Assembly: GCF_900078755.1 (NCBI RefSeq)
Contig: NZ_FKIH01000053.1
Strand: one strand, 5' to 3'
Source: Ichthyocystis sparus
GTDB lineage: Bacteria; Pseudomonadota; Gammaproteobacteria; Burkholderiales; 2013Ark19i
DNA length: 35,270 bases
The stretch's first letter is position 1; each line of letters starts with the position of its first letter. The notes below the pieces were generated by a model that made no database searches, was not told the origin of the DNA, and saw only the letters and a list, made by a program, of their open reading frames with translations. Below are positions 17,440 through 26,196 of the stretch, piece by piece. The position numbers and the translations under genes are program-made.

Positions 17440-18050
17440 ATGTCCTGATGAAGACATAGTGTATTTCTTCAGGTGATTATGATTCATAAACCACTTAAAG
17501 TAATAAATAGGGGTAAGCAACCCTCCTCTTAGTGGAGTAGATCAGGATGAGTTTAGGGAAGCAAGAGATATTATGCCTCCAGTTTTAACACGTCGTCCTA
17601 TGAAAAAAGTGGTACTGGTGGTATTGAGCTTTAGCTTTCGATTCCAGTGAGACAAAAAAACACCAGGGAGAGAATGATTAGCAGAAGCTGCAACAACGGA
17701 GCAATAATGACAAGCTTTTTGTAAAGGGGAGATTACCTATTGCTGATGCTTGAATATCCTATCTGCCGACGGACCAGCAGAGTAGATATTTCCACTCAGG
17801 CTGTCTTTGCGGTTGTTGTCAGTCACATGTTTCTTCTCTACCTATGCATCCGACTGACTGTGTGATCGCCTATAGGCAAAGCAGCAAATCAGCTATTTCA
17901 ATCGGGTTGACACCTAAGGCCAATAATTCAGTCTTAACGGTCATGTGTGTGATATTGTATGTTTCATTACACTTATGAAAATACGTAGAAGAAGGGTTGC
18001 TTGGTGAAATTCACTTAGAACACAGGGAGCAGCGCAGTAGGAGATAATAG
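17440..18050 (+). pseudogene. Type B family pseudogene (near full length, decayed)
   Basis: It aligns end to end with the intact type B gene at 25585. ATG TCC at 17440 is followed at once by TGA. Later frames show GVDQDEF (about 17540), PPVLTRRPMKK (17577-17610, for PPTLTRRPIRG), KGRLPIADA (about 17725-17750, for EGRRLPLNEA), a CRRTSRVDISTQAVFAVVVSH-like piece (17765-17830), a decayed helix 2 region, RRRVAW and HREQRSRR before TAATAG. The length (about 610 bp) equals the intact gene, so decay was by point changes and small indels. It forms a module with the intact type A gene at 18679, matching 25585 + 26872 and 34060 + 34493. Confidence 0.7.
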
Positions 18051-18540
18051 GATGGACAAAGGGGAAACGAGTGATAAGTAAAATTCTAGATTTGTTAGTG
18101 GAGTATTAAGAATTTGGATAGATTATTTAATGTCTTACTCTAGTAAAGAATATGTGCTTAGTCGTCCAGTCGTTGGACTACAACAGATCGTCTTTTTTGT
18201 GTATGCACCATTGTTGATAAATTTGGGTAATTTCGCTTGATATGGATTATATAAAATTGCAAATTAAGAATTATTCAAAATAAGGTGCATCTTTATGTTT
18301 AGTCAAACGTAACTTGACGTTATGAAAAATATATTAAGATTGATATTTGCTATAAATATCAAGCTCTTGGTCAGTGTATGTATAATAGGAGAGCATGAGT
18401 AATATTTTAGATAGTGGCAGAGATGAGTCAGAAGCTGACGAAGTTAATGTTATTTATTCACGGTCGATGTGCGGAGTTGGATTGAAGCTAGTCGATCAAG
18501 ATTAGGATAAAATGGCAGGGTGATGATGGTAGGCTTACAT
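18051..18540. repeat. Spacer of the B + A module, copy 1
   Basis: 18262-18540 aligns with 26430-26700 (shared TTGGTGTTATGAAAAATATATTAAGAT-like string near 18320, and GTTATTTATTCA near 18450). Its start also resembles 34290-34360. At 18397 an ATG opens SNILDSGRDESEADEVNV, which resembles a type B/A N-terminus and may be a further relic. No intact gene is present. Confidence 0.45.
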
Positions 18541-18587
18541 AAAAGTATAAAGATCATCGGTAGCATTACTGTTGTCTTGCTGGTATC
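18541..18587 (+). promoter_or_regulatory. Conserved upstream element (variant) of the 18679 gene
   Basis: AAAAGTATAAAGATCATCGG then TAGCATTACTGTTGTCTTGC and TGGTATC. The second half matches TTGTCTTACCAGTATC of other members. It is 91 bp before the ATG. Confidence 0.5.
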
Positions 18588-18678
18588 TCGGGGGGGCGTG
18601 CCTCTTGCATGTAACAATGTCACAGTAGGTGTATGAAGTTGTACCATTAATACTAAAACAATAAACGGGGTTAATTCT

Positions 18679-19389
18679 ATGTCTGATAAAAGAATATACG
18701 GTGCTTCAGGTGATAGTAGTTCAGAAGCCGATGAACCTGCTGCTGGTGGGGGTGAATATCCACTGGGAGCGGTAGGTCAAGATAATAAGGGTGGAAAATC
18801 GGAGGGTAAAGATGGCAGTCGCAGATCGAGTGTGCCATTAACAAATCCTAGTGGCTCTGGATCACAGGGATTGGGTGCAAAGCCAAAAGTAAAACAAAGG
18901 GGGAATAAGGAAAGACCTGGCAAGAGAGGAGATGACATATGGAATAACCCTACCAGAAAATCAGCGAGATCTCTGAGAGGCAGAGGGCAAGCTTTAGCTG
19001 CTGCTAGGGGCTATGGTCATGATTACGATACAGAGGATGATCGTCCTTCAACTTCAGAAGCAGTAAGTAGGCTTGGCAAGGGGCCAAGATGTAAGTTTGG
19101 ACCAGGTAAAGCAGAGGCTCTCAGGCCAAAACATCACCAAGGTGATGATGATAGTACCGATTATTTGTGTACTTTTGTGACATTGGCCGTAGCATTTTCT
19201 TCAATTGCAGTTTTTTTCTTTTTTGACTTCTTAGAAAGTTGGACTTCTGGATCGGAATATAATTCTAGAACTGGATTAAGGGGGAGTTTTTCTCTTTCTG
19301 CTACTGTAGGACTCTGTATGGCGCTTATTCTGATCTTTATATCGATTTGTGCAATTTTATCAGGAACACGTAGAAGTAAGAAGAGTTGA
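18679..19389 (+). CDS. Type A family membrane protein (intact)
   Basis: ATG at 18679 (GGGGTT 5-10 bases upstream) begins SDKRIYGASGDSSSEADEP. The product is 236 aa: EYPLGAVGQDNKGG at 26-39, VPLTNPSGSGS at 52-62 (LTNPS is shared with the 28367 and 34493 genes), GLGAKPKVKQRG at 64-75, the signature IWNNPTRKSARSLRGRGQ at 87-104 then ALAAARG, an acidic stretch, GKGPRCKFGPGK at 133-144, helix 1 at about 163-185 with a Phe-rich end, a loop with TGLRG, helix 2 at about 204-227, and the tail SGTRRSKKS. It is the type A half of the B + A module; the homologous A partners at 26872 and 34493 are a pseudogene and an intact gene. Function unknown. Confidence 0.88.
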   Translation: MSDKRIYGASGDSSSEADEPAAGGGEYPLGAVGQDNKGGKSEGKDGSRRSSVPLTNPSGSGSQGLGAKPKVKQRGNKERPGKRGDDIWNNPTRKSARSLRGRGQALAAARGYGHDYDTEDDRPSTSEAVSRLGKGPRCKFGPGKAEALRPKHHQGDDDSTDYLCTFVTLAVAFSSIAVFFFFDFLESWTSGSEYNSRTGLRGSFSLSATVGLCMALILIFISICAILSGTRRSKKS

Positions 19390-19922
19390 GAATGCGATAA
19401 TAAGATGAGGGAGCGTCTGTTTATGTTTGTTGTTGGCGAAACATTTACAAGATGTATGTTTGTAAACTGTCAATGAACACCTAAGGCGACGCAGTCGTCT
19501 TGCCCAAGAATCACATTCATAATAAACTGCAGGCCAAGGTACGACTTCACACAGTTTTTCTTTTTATGTAACTATATGTTGACGAACGTCAATGTAGGTA
19601 ATGATTGAAAATCACTGATACATGCAGGAGTAACAATAGCACAAGGTCATCTATTTCCTTGTCAGGCATAATGCAGCACGTAAAAAGCCGGGGTTCTGTC
19701 ATGTATAGGGCATTTGTAAGATCTTTTCTTAGGTATCTATTGACTTATTTCTGAGAGCTTGTATGTAGTTGTAAAAATACGCGACAAATTCAAAAGATCT
19801 CTAGTTTAACGTATAAAGTACCTTGCGCGAAATTATGCAGCTACTATGGCAAGGCTACGCTTGGTTGTATATCATAAAAAACTTCCTATCATGTATGCTA
19901 CAAAACTATTTACCATTTATCG
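19390..19922. other. Spacer without a gene
   Basis: No open gene of the family is visible. The last part (ACTATTTACCATTTATCGCAATAAAA) resembles 9003-9030 upstream of the 9181 copy. I see no enolase relic. Confidence 0.4.
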
Positions 19923-19958
19923 CAATAAAAAATTAACAGTAACATTGTTGTCTTTCCG
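19923..19958 (+). promoter_or_regulatory. Orphan conserved upstream element
   Basis: CAATAAAAAATTAACAGTAA then CATTGTTGTCTTTCCGAC matches the family element. No family start is recognisable within 200 bp downstream. Either the gene was deleted or the downstream unit has fully decayed. Confidence 0.45.
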
Positions 19959-20935
19959 ACATAACAGGTGCTCTATCAAGTAGTGAAAAAAGACATGAAA
20001 GATAAGATAGATAACGATAGAACTTATGTATTGATAAATTTAAGAATGAAAAAATATTGGAATCGTATTACGGGATTTATTTGCTACATTGGTACGCTTT
20101 GGTGTGCTGCGTGCAGCTAATAACAAGTCATAGAGAAAAATGCACGTAGCAAAGTATGATGCAAATAACTACCGCTCCAGGGCTATTCTTTTGGGACTTC
20201 AGTAAAAAAATCCACGCGCACGACCCTAGACTCTCTTATTGAGAAAGCGCAGATTTCAAGTGAGCAACCATTACTTAATTCTTACCCTATGCTAAAAAAA
20301 TTGGCTAATCGTATTTCTAGTAACTACCGTATACATATGCATATATGTATAATAAAATCTTAATTTCTAATCATGATACTTCCAACAATCAAAAACGAAA
20401 CTGCCATTAATAATAGCTAGAATGATAACAAATTACTACCCAATAACACAGACTAACTCACATCCCAAAAATATTTGAAATATTCCACATAATTAAAAAA
20501 TTCATTCTTCATAAAATCATCACTAACTTAATATAAATAAATATCAAATACTATAACTGAGCAAAAACACCTCCTTTACTAATTACACACTAAAACCTAA
20601 TTACATCCGATGTTACATTTCAAGGAATAAAAGTACCAACTACTACGGTACATACGGTGCAAAGAATTACCAATAATTATTACTACGTACTGAAATAAAA
20701 TCAATAACTTTTCATATTTAATAAATTTCGACTTAATCTTTATATGAGCAACATATAATAAATGTAAAAGGAACTACTTTCCCTACTATGGGACGTGCTC
20801 TATGCAATCTATACAGTGTAATCAGGTATAGGACTTTGTCACCCATAAGACAATACTTACACTATCATAGATACCACTGTACATGAGCTACTCTATACAA
20901 TTCACCTACTTTCTACCGATTCGTTATCGAAATAA
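19959..20935. other. About 1 kb AT-rich spacer
   Basis: No gene is supported. From about 20700 the sequence resembles 21223-21433 (AATAAATGTAAAAGG.. / AATAAACGTAAAAC.., CATAAGACAATACTTACACTA / TATAAGCTAGTACTTGCACTA) and 31990-32200, the long upstream repeat of family units. Confidence 0.45.
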
Positions 20936-20975
20936 AAGTGAAGAAGTTAGCAGCAATGTTGTCCGTCTTATCAGG
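20936..20975 (+). promoter_or_regulatory. Conserved upstream element of the truncated 21076 copy
   Basis: AAGTGAAGAAGTTAGCAGCA followed by ATGTTGTCCGTCTTATCAGG, 101 bp before the ATG. Confidence 0.55.
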
Positions 20976-21075
20976 TGCCTCATGTGTGATACTCCCTAGC
21001 TACTCGAACCGGTGCTACAGTAGGTGATATGTAGGTCCAGTTAGCATGAAAATAGTAACGGAGGATGTTTCCTCT

Positions 21076-21222
21076 ATGTCTGGTAAAAGTATATACGGCA
21101 CTTCGGGTGATAATAACAGTTCGGAACCTAATGCTGGTGGAGATAAATCTCCTCTTGAAGTGGTAGGTCAGGATACCAAGGGAGAAAACAGAGAAATTAA
21201 TTTATTAAATTTAAACTATTAA
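21076..21222 (+). pseudogene. Type A family gene truncated after the N-terminal domain
   Basis: ATG at 21076 (with GGAGGATG upstream) gives SGKSIYGTSGDNNSSEPNAG and SPLEVVGQDTKGENRE. The coding sequence then jumps at about 21195 into AATTTATTAAATTTAAACTATTAAGATGATAATTAA, which is the start of the upstream repeat of the next unit (compare 31930-32015). The resulting frame is 48 codons and ends at 21222. Both sides of the junction are well preserved, so this looks like a deletion by recombination between units that removed the C-terminal part of this gene. A short peptide could still be made. Confidence 0.75.
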
Positions 21223-21433
21223 GATGATAATTAATTGATCTTAATTGTATTATTAAATTATATGGATAACGCGTAATAAACGTAAAACTATCTACCTACC
21301 CTGCTTTGTAACATATTACATGCAGTCCATACAGCTATAGTTATGTATAGGATTTTATCACCTATAAGCTAGTACTTGCACTACTATGGATATCGCTATA
21401 CATAAACCACTTTAATTATTATTTAACATAATA
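21223..21433 (+). repeat. Long upstream repeat of the 21583 gene
   Basis: It aligns with 20720-20935 and 32000-32200 (TATGGATAACGCGTAATAAACGTAAAA against TATGGATAACAAATTATAAATGTAAAA). No gene is present. Confidence 0.5.
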
Positions 21434-21474
21434 AAAGCCAAAAAGTTAGCAGTAACATTATTCTCTTACCTATA
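21434..21474 (+). promoter_or_regulatory. Conserved upstream element of the 21583 gene
   Basis: AAAGCCAAAAAGTTAGCAGT followed by AACATTATTCTCTTACCTATA, about 108 bp before the ATG at 21583. Confidence 0.55.
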
Positions 21475-21582
21475 ATAACCTGGGCGGGCATATATCATGG
21501 TTTCGACAATACTAAAGTTAGAAAAATGTATGTAAGGGTGCATAACCAGCATAAAAATAATAGGCCAATAGAGGATAATTCT

Positions 21583-22326
21583 ATGTCTAGTAGAAGAGTA
21601 CACGGTGCTTTAGGTGGTGGTGCTTCAACTTCGGAAAGCGATAATACTAGTAGTAGTGATGAAAGTGGATCTCTCCTCGAAGCAGTCTGTCAAAGCACTC
21701 AAGGTGAAGATAAAAAATCAGGAAAAGAAAGTCCTGTAAGTTCTAATGAACCGTCACCGGGTAGGTCATTAACAACTACCAGCGGCTCCGGTTCATATCA
21801 GGAATTGGGTGCTAGGCCAAAAGTGGTGGAGAGAGGGAGAAAATCATACAGAGGAAGAAGTAATGTATGGCATAACCCCAATCGAAGATCAGCAAAGAAT
21901 TTAAAAGGTTATGGACAAAAAATAGCTGCTACCGCTGAAGGTAATACTGGAAGTACCACATCGTCAACTTCTGAAGACAGATTTGTAATAGTAGGAAGGA
22001 CTCAAGGTATCGGTCCTAGGCGTAGGCGCGGACCAGGCAGTGATTGCTCTTGCAGTACTAAAGGTACCAGACATAGCAGTACTGATCTTAGCCTCAAGGA
22101 TTCTGTTGTACTCGCTTTATTAACTATGCCAGTTATACTGGTTTTACTTTATGATTCATCAACTACTGAAACTGGAAGTACGAGCCCAGAAGTTACTCGA
22201 GCAGTTAGATCGCACAAACAGTCCGTTGGAAGATCGTTAGCTGCTTCCATTCCGTTATGTGCAATGATAATAATTAAATTGCTTATATTTATGTTTAGTA
22301 GGTATGGTAAACCTAGAAAACAGTAA
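21583..22326 (+). CDS. Type A family membrane protein (intact)
   Basis: ATG at 21583 is preferred: AGAGGAT precedes it at good spacing and the product begins SSRRVHGALGGGASTSESDN like the family. An in-frame ATG at 21526 would add 19 residues that paralogues lack. The product is 247 aa: SGSLLEAVCQSTQ at 28-40, a Ser/Pro linker, QELGARPKVVERGRKS at 73-88, the signature VWHNPNRRSAKNLKGYGQ at 95-112 (NPT is NPN, RGQ is KGY), a Ser/Thr-rich stretch, GIGPRRRRGPGSD at 142-154, helix 1 at about 173-191, a loop rich in Ser/Thr, helix 2 at about 218-238, and the tail SRYGKPRKQ. Helix 2 is the least hydrophobic of the set. A decayed enolase copy faces its 3' end about 100 bp downstream. Function unknown. 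Confidence 0.86.
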   Translation: MSSRRVHGALGGGASTSESDNTSSSDESGSLLEAVCQSTQGEDKKSGKESPVSSNEPSPGRSLTTTSGSGSYQELGARPKVVERGRKSYRGRSNVWHNPNRRSAKNLKGYGQKIAATAEGNTGSTTSSTSEDRFVIVGRTQGIGPRRRRGPGSDCSCSTKGTRHSSTDLSLKDSVVLALLTMPVILVLLYDSSTTETGSTSPEVTRAVRSHKQSVGRSLAASIPLCAMIIIKLLIFMFSRYGKPRKQ

Positions 22327-22429
22327 AGCCAATAGCAGCACATTTGAAGTTGATTTGGTAATGAATGGAGTAATTGTTGGAGGTACGGTGTTTTATTTAC
22401 TACAAATATGAACGCTGTGTCATGTACCT

Positions 22430-23020
22430 ATAAATCTCTACCCAATTTCTCTTCTATATGAATAACATAGCACCCCCCTGTCTTAGTTTGACCGGCAATC
22501 CAAGCAACTGACAAATAAATCAGAAATGAAACTGTCACTGGTTTATCCAGAACGATGTGAAATTACTGTGCCATACAGACCTACTTGCCAAAAAAATGTC
22601 TCAAACGTCTCTGTTAATATCCCAACTTGGTTAGGGTTGGGCTTAATTAAAATAGCATTAGCATACTTAGTCCCAACTCCCTTACGTAAAAATAAAGACT
22701 GAGTCATAAAAAGATCATCTCCTCCCAACTGTACCATATACCCCAAACGCTTGGTCAATAATTGCCAACCACTCCTATCATCTTCCTCCATGCCATCTTC
22801 TGTAGACACTATTGGAAAACAACTGCATAACTGCACAAATTATCCGAATAGGACGAAAAATCATCCAAATTCATAAATTCGTTAAAAATCTTATAGTACC
22901 CATCTGAACAAAACCAGCCAAATAAATGGCATCTGTCAATACTAATCCCTGCTCAATACCACTTAAGTGCGGAGCAAAACCACCTTCATCACAAACTGTA
23001 CAAGAAAGTACAATTTCATG
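22430..23020 (-). pseudogene. Enolase relic (best-preserved, C-terminal half)
   Basis: Reading the minus strand from 23010 down gives TVCDEGGFAPHLSGIEQGL then DAIYLAGF. About 60 bp seem deleted there (the PGEDVCIALDC segment kept at 4190-4280). After a frameshift an open frame (22836-22543) gives PIVSTEDGMEEDDRSGWQLL, KRLGYMVQL, GGDDLFMTQ, ANAILIKPN, QVGILTETFE and VISHRSG, followed by TAA in place of Glu. Beyond come TSDSFISDL and, after another shift, IAGQTKTGG and HIEEKLG. These are enolase hallmarks in correct order, including the IEDG and GDDLF metal-ligand regions. Stops and frameshifts make it a pseudogene. It converges on the 21583 gene. Confidence 0.85.
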
Positions 23021-23136
23021 TAACCTTTACCTTAAAGCATAAAAAAACCAAAACACCTCAATGCAAAATTTCACTAAAATAAAAGAAAACAAAAATTTTT
23101 CGCATATATGAATTCGAATAAGAATGAAGAGAAATT
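23021..23136. other. Short AT-rich spacer
   Basis: A minus-strand frame at 23027-23293 has no family or enolase resemblance and overlaps the relic that follows on the + strand, so it is not called. Nothing else is visible. Confidence 0.35.
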
Positions 23137-23420
23137 CATGCCTAACAAAACAATATACGGCACTTAAAATAAACAATCTTTCAATCTGATTAAAGTAATA
23201 GTAATTATGATAAATCCTTCTAGTCCCATATCGGGGTATAAAATTAAGACGGGCCTGAGGTAAATGTTGACTGTAGGTACCTTTATAGCACACCTACCAA
23301 TAAGATGAATATGAGTTGGTTACTAGCACTTCAGATTACAGTACTAATGGTCTTGGTAACAGCCACAGTTTAAGTGCAACAACCAATAGGGTTGGAATAG
23401 TAATCCCGCACGACTTTTTT
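23137..23420 (+). pseudogene. Type A family 5' relic
   Basis: ATG at about 23139 gives PNKTIYGT and then TAA. Downstream fragments in other frames resemble the next part of the family N-terminus (NSNYDKS and SHIGV for NDESKSLIGAV). A second reading near 23320 (TSDYSTNGLGNSHS) resembles SGSNSSSETDGLGD, so two N-terminal relics may be joined. No basic signature or helices remain. Confidence 0.45.
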
Positions 23421-23619
23421 ATGCCTAGGCGAGTATAACACATACTCTATCTATTAACGGGCCGTGCTGGATGTTTATATTCTGGTTGTGCTTGCGACTG
23501 CTGCTGGTGTTTGCTTCTTTCTCCATCTACTATAATCATCATTTATTTGTATAGCCTCCTATACGTGGATTGAATCGCAGAACCAATTAGCTTAGTTGTA
23601 TTTACAAAGAGGGCTGGTA

Positions 23620-24054
23620 AGTCAGTGAAACATTTTAGATTGCACTCTACGGTAAAATTTATTCTCAGCTGCCGAAATGTATACGAATAAAGTAGGTATT
23701 ATGGGTTATGCTGGATATGTTGTTATGTGGAGAGCCATGTAGTGCATCATGACTTCGACATTATAGTACTCAAGCTACAATTACCATCTGCTCCGATCAA
23801 CCTCGGCCATGTAATCTTTACCAGAATCAAAATTGATATGGTGTCCAATTAGCAAAGTGCTAAAAAAATACGAGCATATTGGGCTAATACAAAATATAAA
23901 ATAACAGGAATTAATCTAAACCTTAATCCATATGTTTATGGCAATAGGAAAAAACCTCCTATCCCCCCTCTATAGTACTCAAGAAAATGAAACTTTACGT
24001 GTGGTGTTGGCACTAATAAATAACGAGTTTTTGTTATTTATAAAACGGTTTTTA
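23620..24054. repeat. Type-C upstream repeat, copy 3, with an enolase scrap
   Basis: 23630-23770 aligns with 2090-2230 (ATACGAATAAAGTAGGTAT). 23880-24050 aligns with 2470-2650 and 460-650 (AAGAAAATGAAACTTTA, AACGAGTTTTTGTTATTTATAAAA). On the minus strand, 23770-23850 reads NFDSGKDYMAEVDRS, resembling enolase G-F-x-P-G-K-D-x-x-x-A-x-D. The repeat joins directly to the gene relic at 24055, omitting the promoter-like part present in copies 1 and 2. Confidence 0.45.
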
Positions 24055-24180
24055 TGTCTGGTAGGTTGACACACGATATCTCGGATAGTAGAAGTAACTC
24101 AGAATATAGTGAGTCTGCTGCTGGTGGAGTAAATTGACCTCCCCCCTTGGGTTTATGGCGATCAGAACGGCACCTGTAAC
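24055..24180 (+). pseudogene. Family N-terminal relic
   Basis: ATG at 24055 gives SGRLTHDISDSRSNSEYSES and AAGGVN, then TGA, followed by PPPLG for the SPLG block. It resembles the 2976 pseudogene (SDRVTRGVSDS) more than other members, matching their shared upstream repeat. No downstream domains are found. Confidence 0.5.
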
Positions 24181-24429
24181 CTCATCAAACTACAACCACC
24201 TATGTACCTATGTACTTAACTAAAGATAAATTACTAACCTTTGCAGCAACCATAGACACAGCTAACAAGGTATTAGCTCAAGCCTAGATTTTCCATCAGA
24301 GCTATCAACTAGATCTATACAATGCCAAAACAATAGGTAGTTTCATTATGTCATATTAGTATTTTTCAATATATTATGCAGGTACTTATATACAAACTGT
24401 GTTTGTTACTTGCTACTTATTTATTAATA

Positions 24430-24850
24430 ATAAATAACCAAGTTATTAAAATAATTTTCGATCGTGAGATATTGTCTATCATTATGCAAAAAAATGATGG
24501 AGATATTTCATCATAAAAATAATAAACATGGGCTACTAAATTCATTGCGGAATAATACACTGTGCTTCTGATAAGATAGTTAAAAAAATAGCAAATCAAA
24601 TCAATATAAAATCATATGTTACGAAGGATAAACATATATATCCTTATAATAATCATTCAATATGCTTAGTAAAAGTAATAGAAAAAACTGGTGAAATCTT
24701 TAACAAAATACATAAGGCTGTAAATTAGGTGCAATGATAAAAGCAAGCGCAACAAAATGCAAAAACCAAGTTACAAGAAAATAAAAAAGGTAGTGCGATG
24801 TATTTTACATACCATAATCTAAGATCAGAAAAATCTTTAAATGTGACACA
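24430..24850. repeat. Long duplicated segment, partner of 32930-33310
   Basis: Matches include CATGAGATATTGTATATCATCATGCAAA (32965) against CGTGAGATATTGTCTATCATTATGCAAA (24465), and AATAATAAACATGGGCTACTAAATTCATTGCG (24520) against AACAATAACCATGGGCTACTAAAATTCATTGCG (33020). The duplication carries both an upstream region and a decayed family gene. Confidence 0.6.
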
Positions 24851-24900
24851 AAAAACTACCGCTTATCACAATGCTAAATCAAGAAATATTAGACATAACT
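24520..24900 (+). pseudogene. Type A family pseudogene (nearly erased)
   Basis: After TGTGCTTCTGATAAGATAG (about 24560, for GTGTCTGATAAAAGAATA) the frame decays. LGAMIKAS (about 24735, for LGAKPKA) and RSEKSLNVT (about 24823, for RSAKSLKGQ) remain. It parallels the relic at 33070-33320. Confidence 0.45.
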
Positions 24901-25392
24901 ATATTGGAATGCAACGAACAAGCAAGAACTAAGAACTAGTGTTGCTAGAGAGAAGAAAGTATCTATAATTTCAAACAGAAAAACAATAATTTTCGTCAAC
25001 AATAAAACCAAATTTTCTCCTGAAACAAACTAACTCTTAATTCTAGTCTATGTAACATTATTCGATTACTTATATCACAAAATGATAATACTTAATCCTT
25101 CAGGCATATAGTCAAATTAAATTTAGATACCTAGCTCATTTCAGTTATTTTTAGATGTTATTTTCAGACATAATCATACCTATTATCACCACACCTATTG
25201 GATTTTTCAGGTGTATTTAAAAATTTCTAGTATGGTACAAAAAAGATCAGATCTATGGTGTACGTACACCTGTACATTATTCTATCAAGATAAACAGAAA
25301 CGCACGCATATTATGTCAATCACTTATTAGTGCTTGCATGGCTATAAATAAATATAATATATGTCTTACTAAGTATAGTTACTATTCATGTT
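24901..25392. other. AT-rich spacer
   Basis: I see no gene, relic or repeat that I can support between the 24520 relic and the upstream element of the type B gene. Confidence 0.4.
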
Positions 25393-25432
25393 TAAAGTTA
25401 AAAAGTTAATAGAAACTATTCTTCTTACCCCA
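25393..25432 (+). promoter_or_regulatory. Conserved upstream element of the type B gene
   Basis: TAAAGTTAAAAAGTTAATAG followed by AAACTATTCTTCTTACCCC resembles the family element although the downstream gene is of type B. It is about 152 bp before the ATG. This suggests both types share their control. Confidence 0.45.
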
Positions 25433-25584
25433 TACCTTGAGTGTATGGTGTGGCGGCACATTGCATAAGCGCATAAGCTATAGGAAGATAAGAACAGACA
25501 TTATGAATCCTGGCTATAATGTGTGCGTGTGCGTATAGATAATAAACATAATAAATATATAAAATATAAAAAAGGGGAAGTTGC

Positions 25585-26196
25585 ATGTCCGATAAAAGAA
25601 TACATATGGTAAGAAATGGTGGCAGCGATTCAGAAACCAGTGAAAGTAGCGGTGAAGGTGGGTCACCTCCTCTTGGTGAAGTGGGTCAGGATGGACCTGG
25701 GGAAACGGAGGTTCCTCCTACTTTAACACGTAGACCCATAAGAGGAAGTGGTACTGGAGAGGGTGGTGGCGCTTCATCTGGTTCTGGTTCTAGTATGTCA
25801 GGTGGCCCTACTAGGGAAGAAGGAGAATCGGCAAGGGCTGCCTATCGTGTTGGCATGTCGCTTGTAGAAGGGAGAAGACTACCCCTTAACGAGGCTGAGT
25901 GTCATATCTGCCAGCGAGCCAGGATAGATGCTTCTACTCATTGTGCACTTGCAGCTATTGTAGGATTTTTATTTCTTCTACCGCCTACACTCATCTGCTT
26001 GTGTGATCGACTGTACGCGGACTGGAGCGAAGAACCGGTTAGCTTAATTGGATTGACACAAGGAGCCAACAATTCGATGCTTAATGGTCTTATTGTGATA
26101 TTGGTATGTTTTATTATTGCTTTATGCAAATATGTAGAAGGATTGCTTGCTGAAATTCATGAAGAGCACGAAGAGCAGCACGATAGGAGGCAATAG
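25585..26196 (+). CDS. Type B family membrane protein (intact)
   Basis: ATG at 25585, preceded by GGGGAAG, begins SDKRIHMVRNGGSDSETSES. The product is 203 aa: SPPLGEVGQDGP at 27-38 (shared with type A), PPTLTRRPIRGSG at 44-56, a Gly/Ser-rich stretch to about 74, an acidic/basic segment, EGRRLPLNEAECHICQRA at 95-112 with Cys106-x-x-Cys109 and His119-Cys120, helix 1 at about 119-140, a loop, helix 2 at about 166-187, and a Glu/His/Arg tail ending HDRRQ. It lacks the IWxNPTRKSAKSLRGQGQ signature and the GPR block. The CxxC/HC cluster just before helix 1 could bind a metal, but this is speculative. Decayed type B copies lie at 17440 and 34060, each followed by a type A gene as here. Function unknown. 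Confidence 0.86.
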   Translation: MSDKRIHMVRNGGSDSETSESSGEGGSPPLGEVGQDGPGETEVPPTLTRRPIRGSGTGEGGGASSGSGSSMSGGPTREEGESARAAYRVGMSLVEGRRLPLNEAECHICQRARIDASTHCALAAIVGFLFLLPPTLICLCDRLYADWSEEPVSLIGLTQGANNSMLNGLIVILVCFIIALCKYVEGLLAEIHEEHEEQHDRRQ

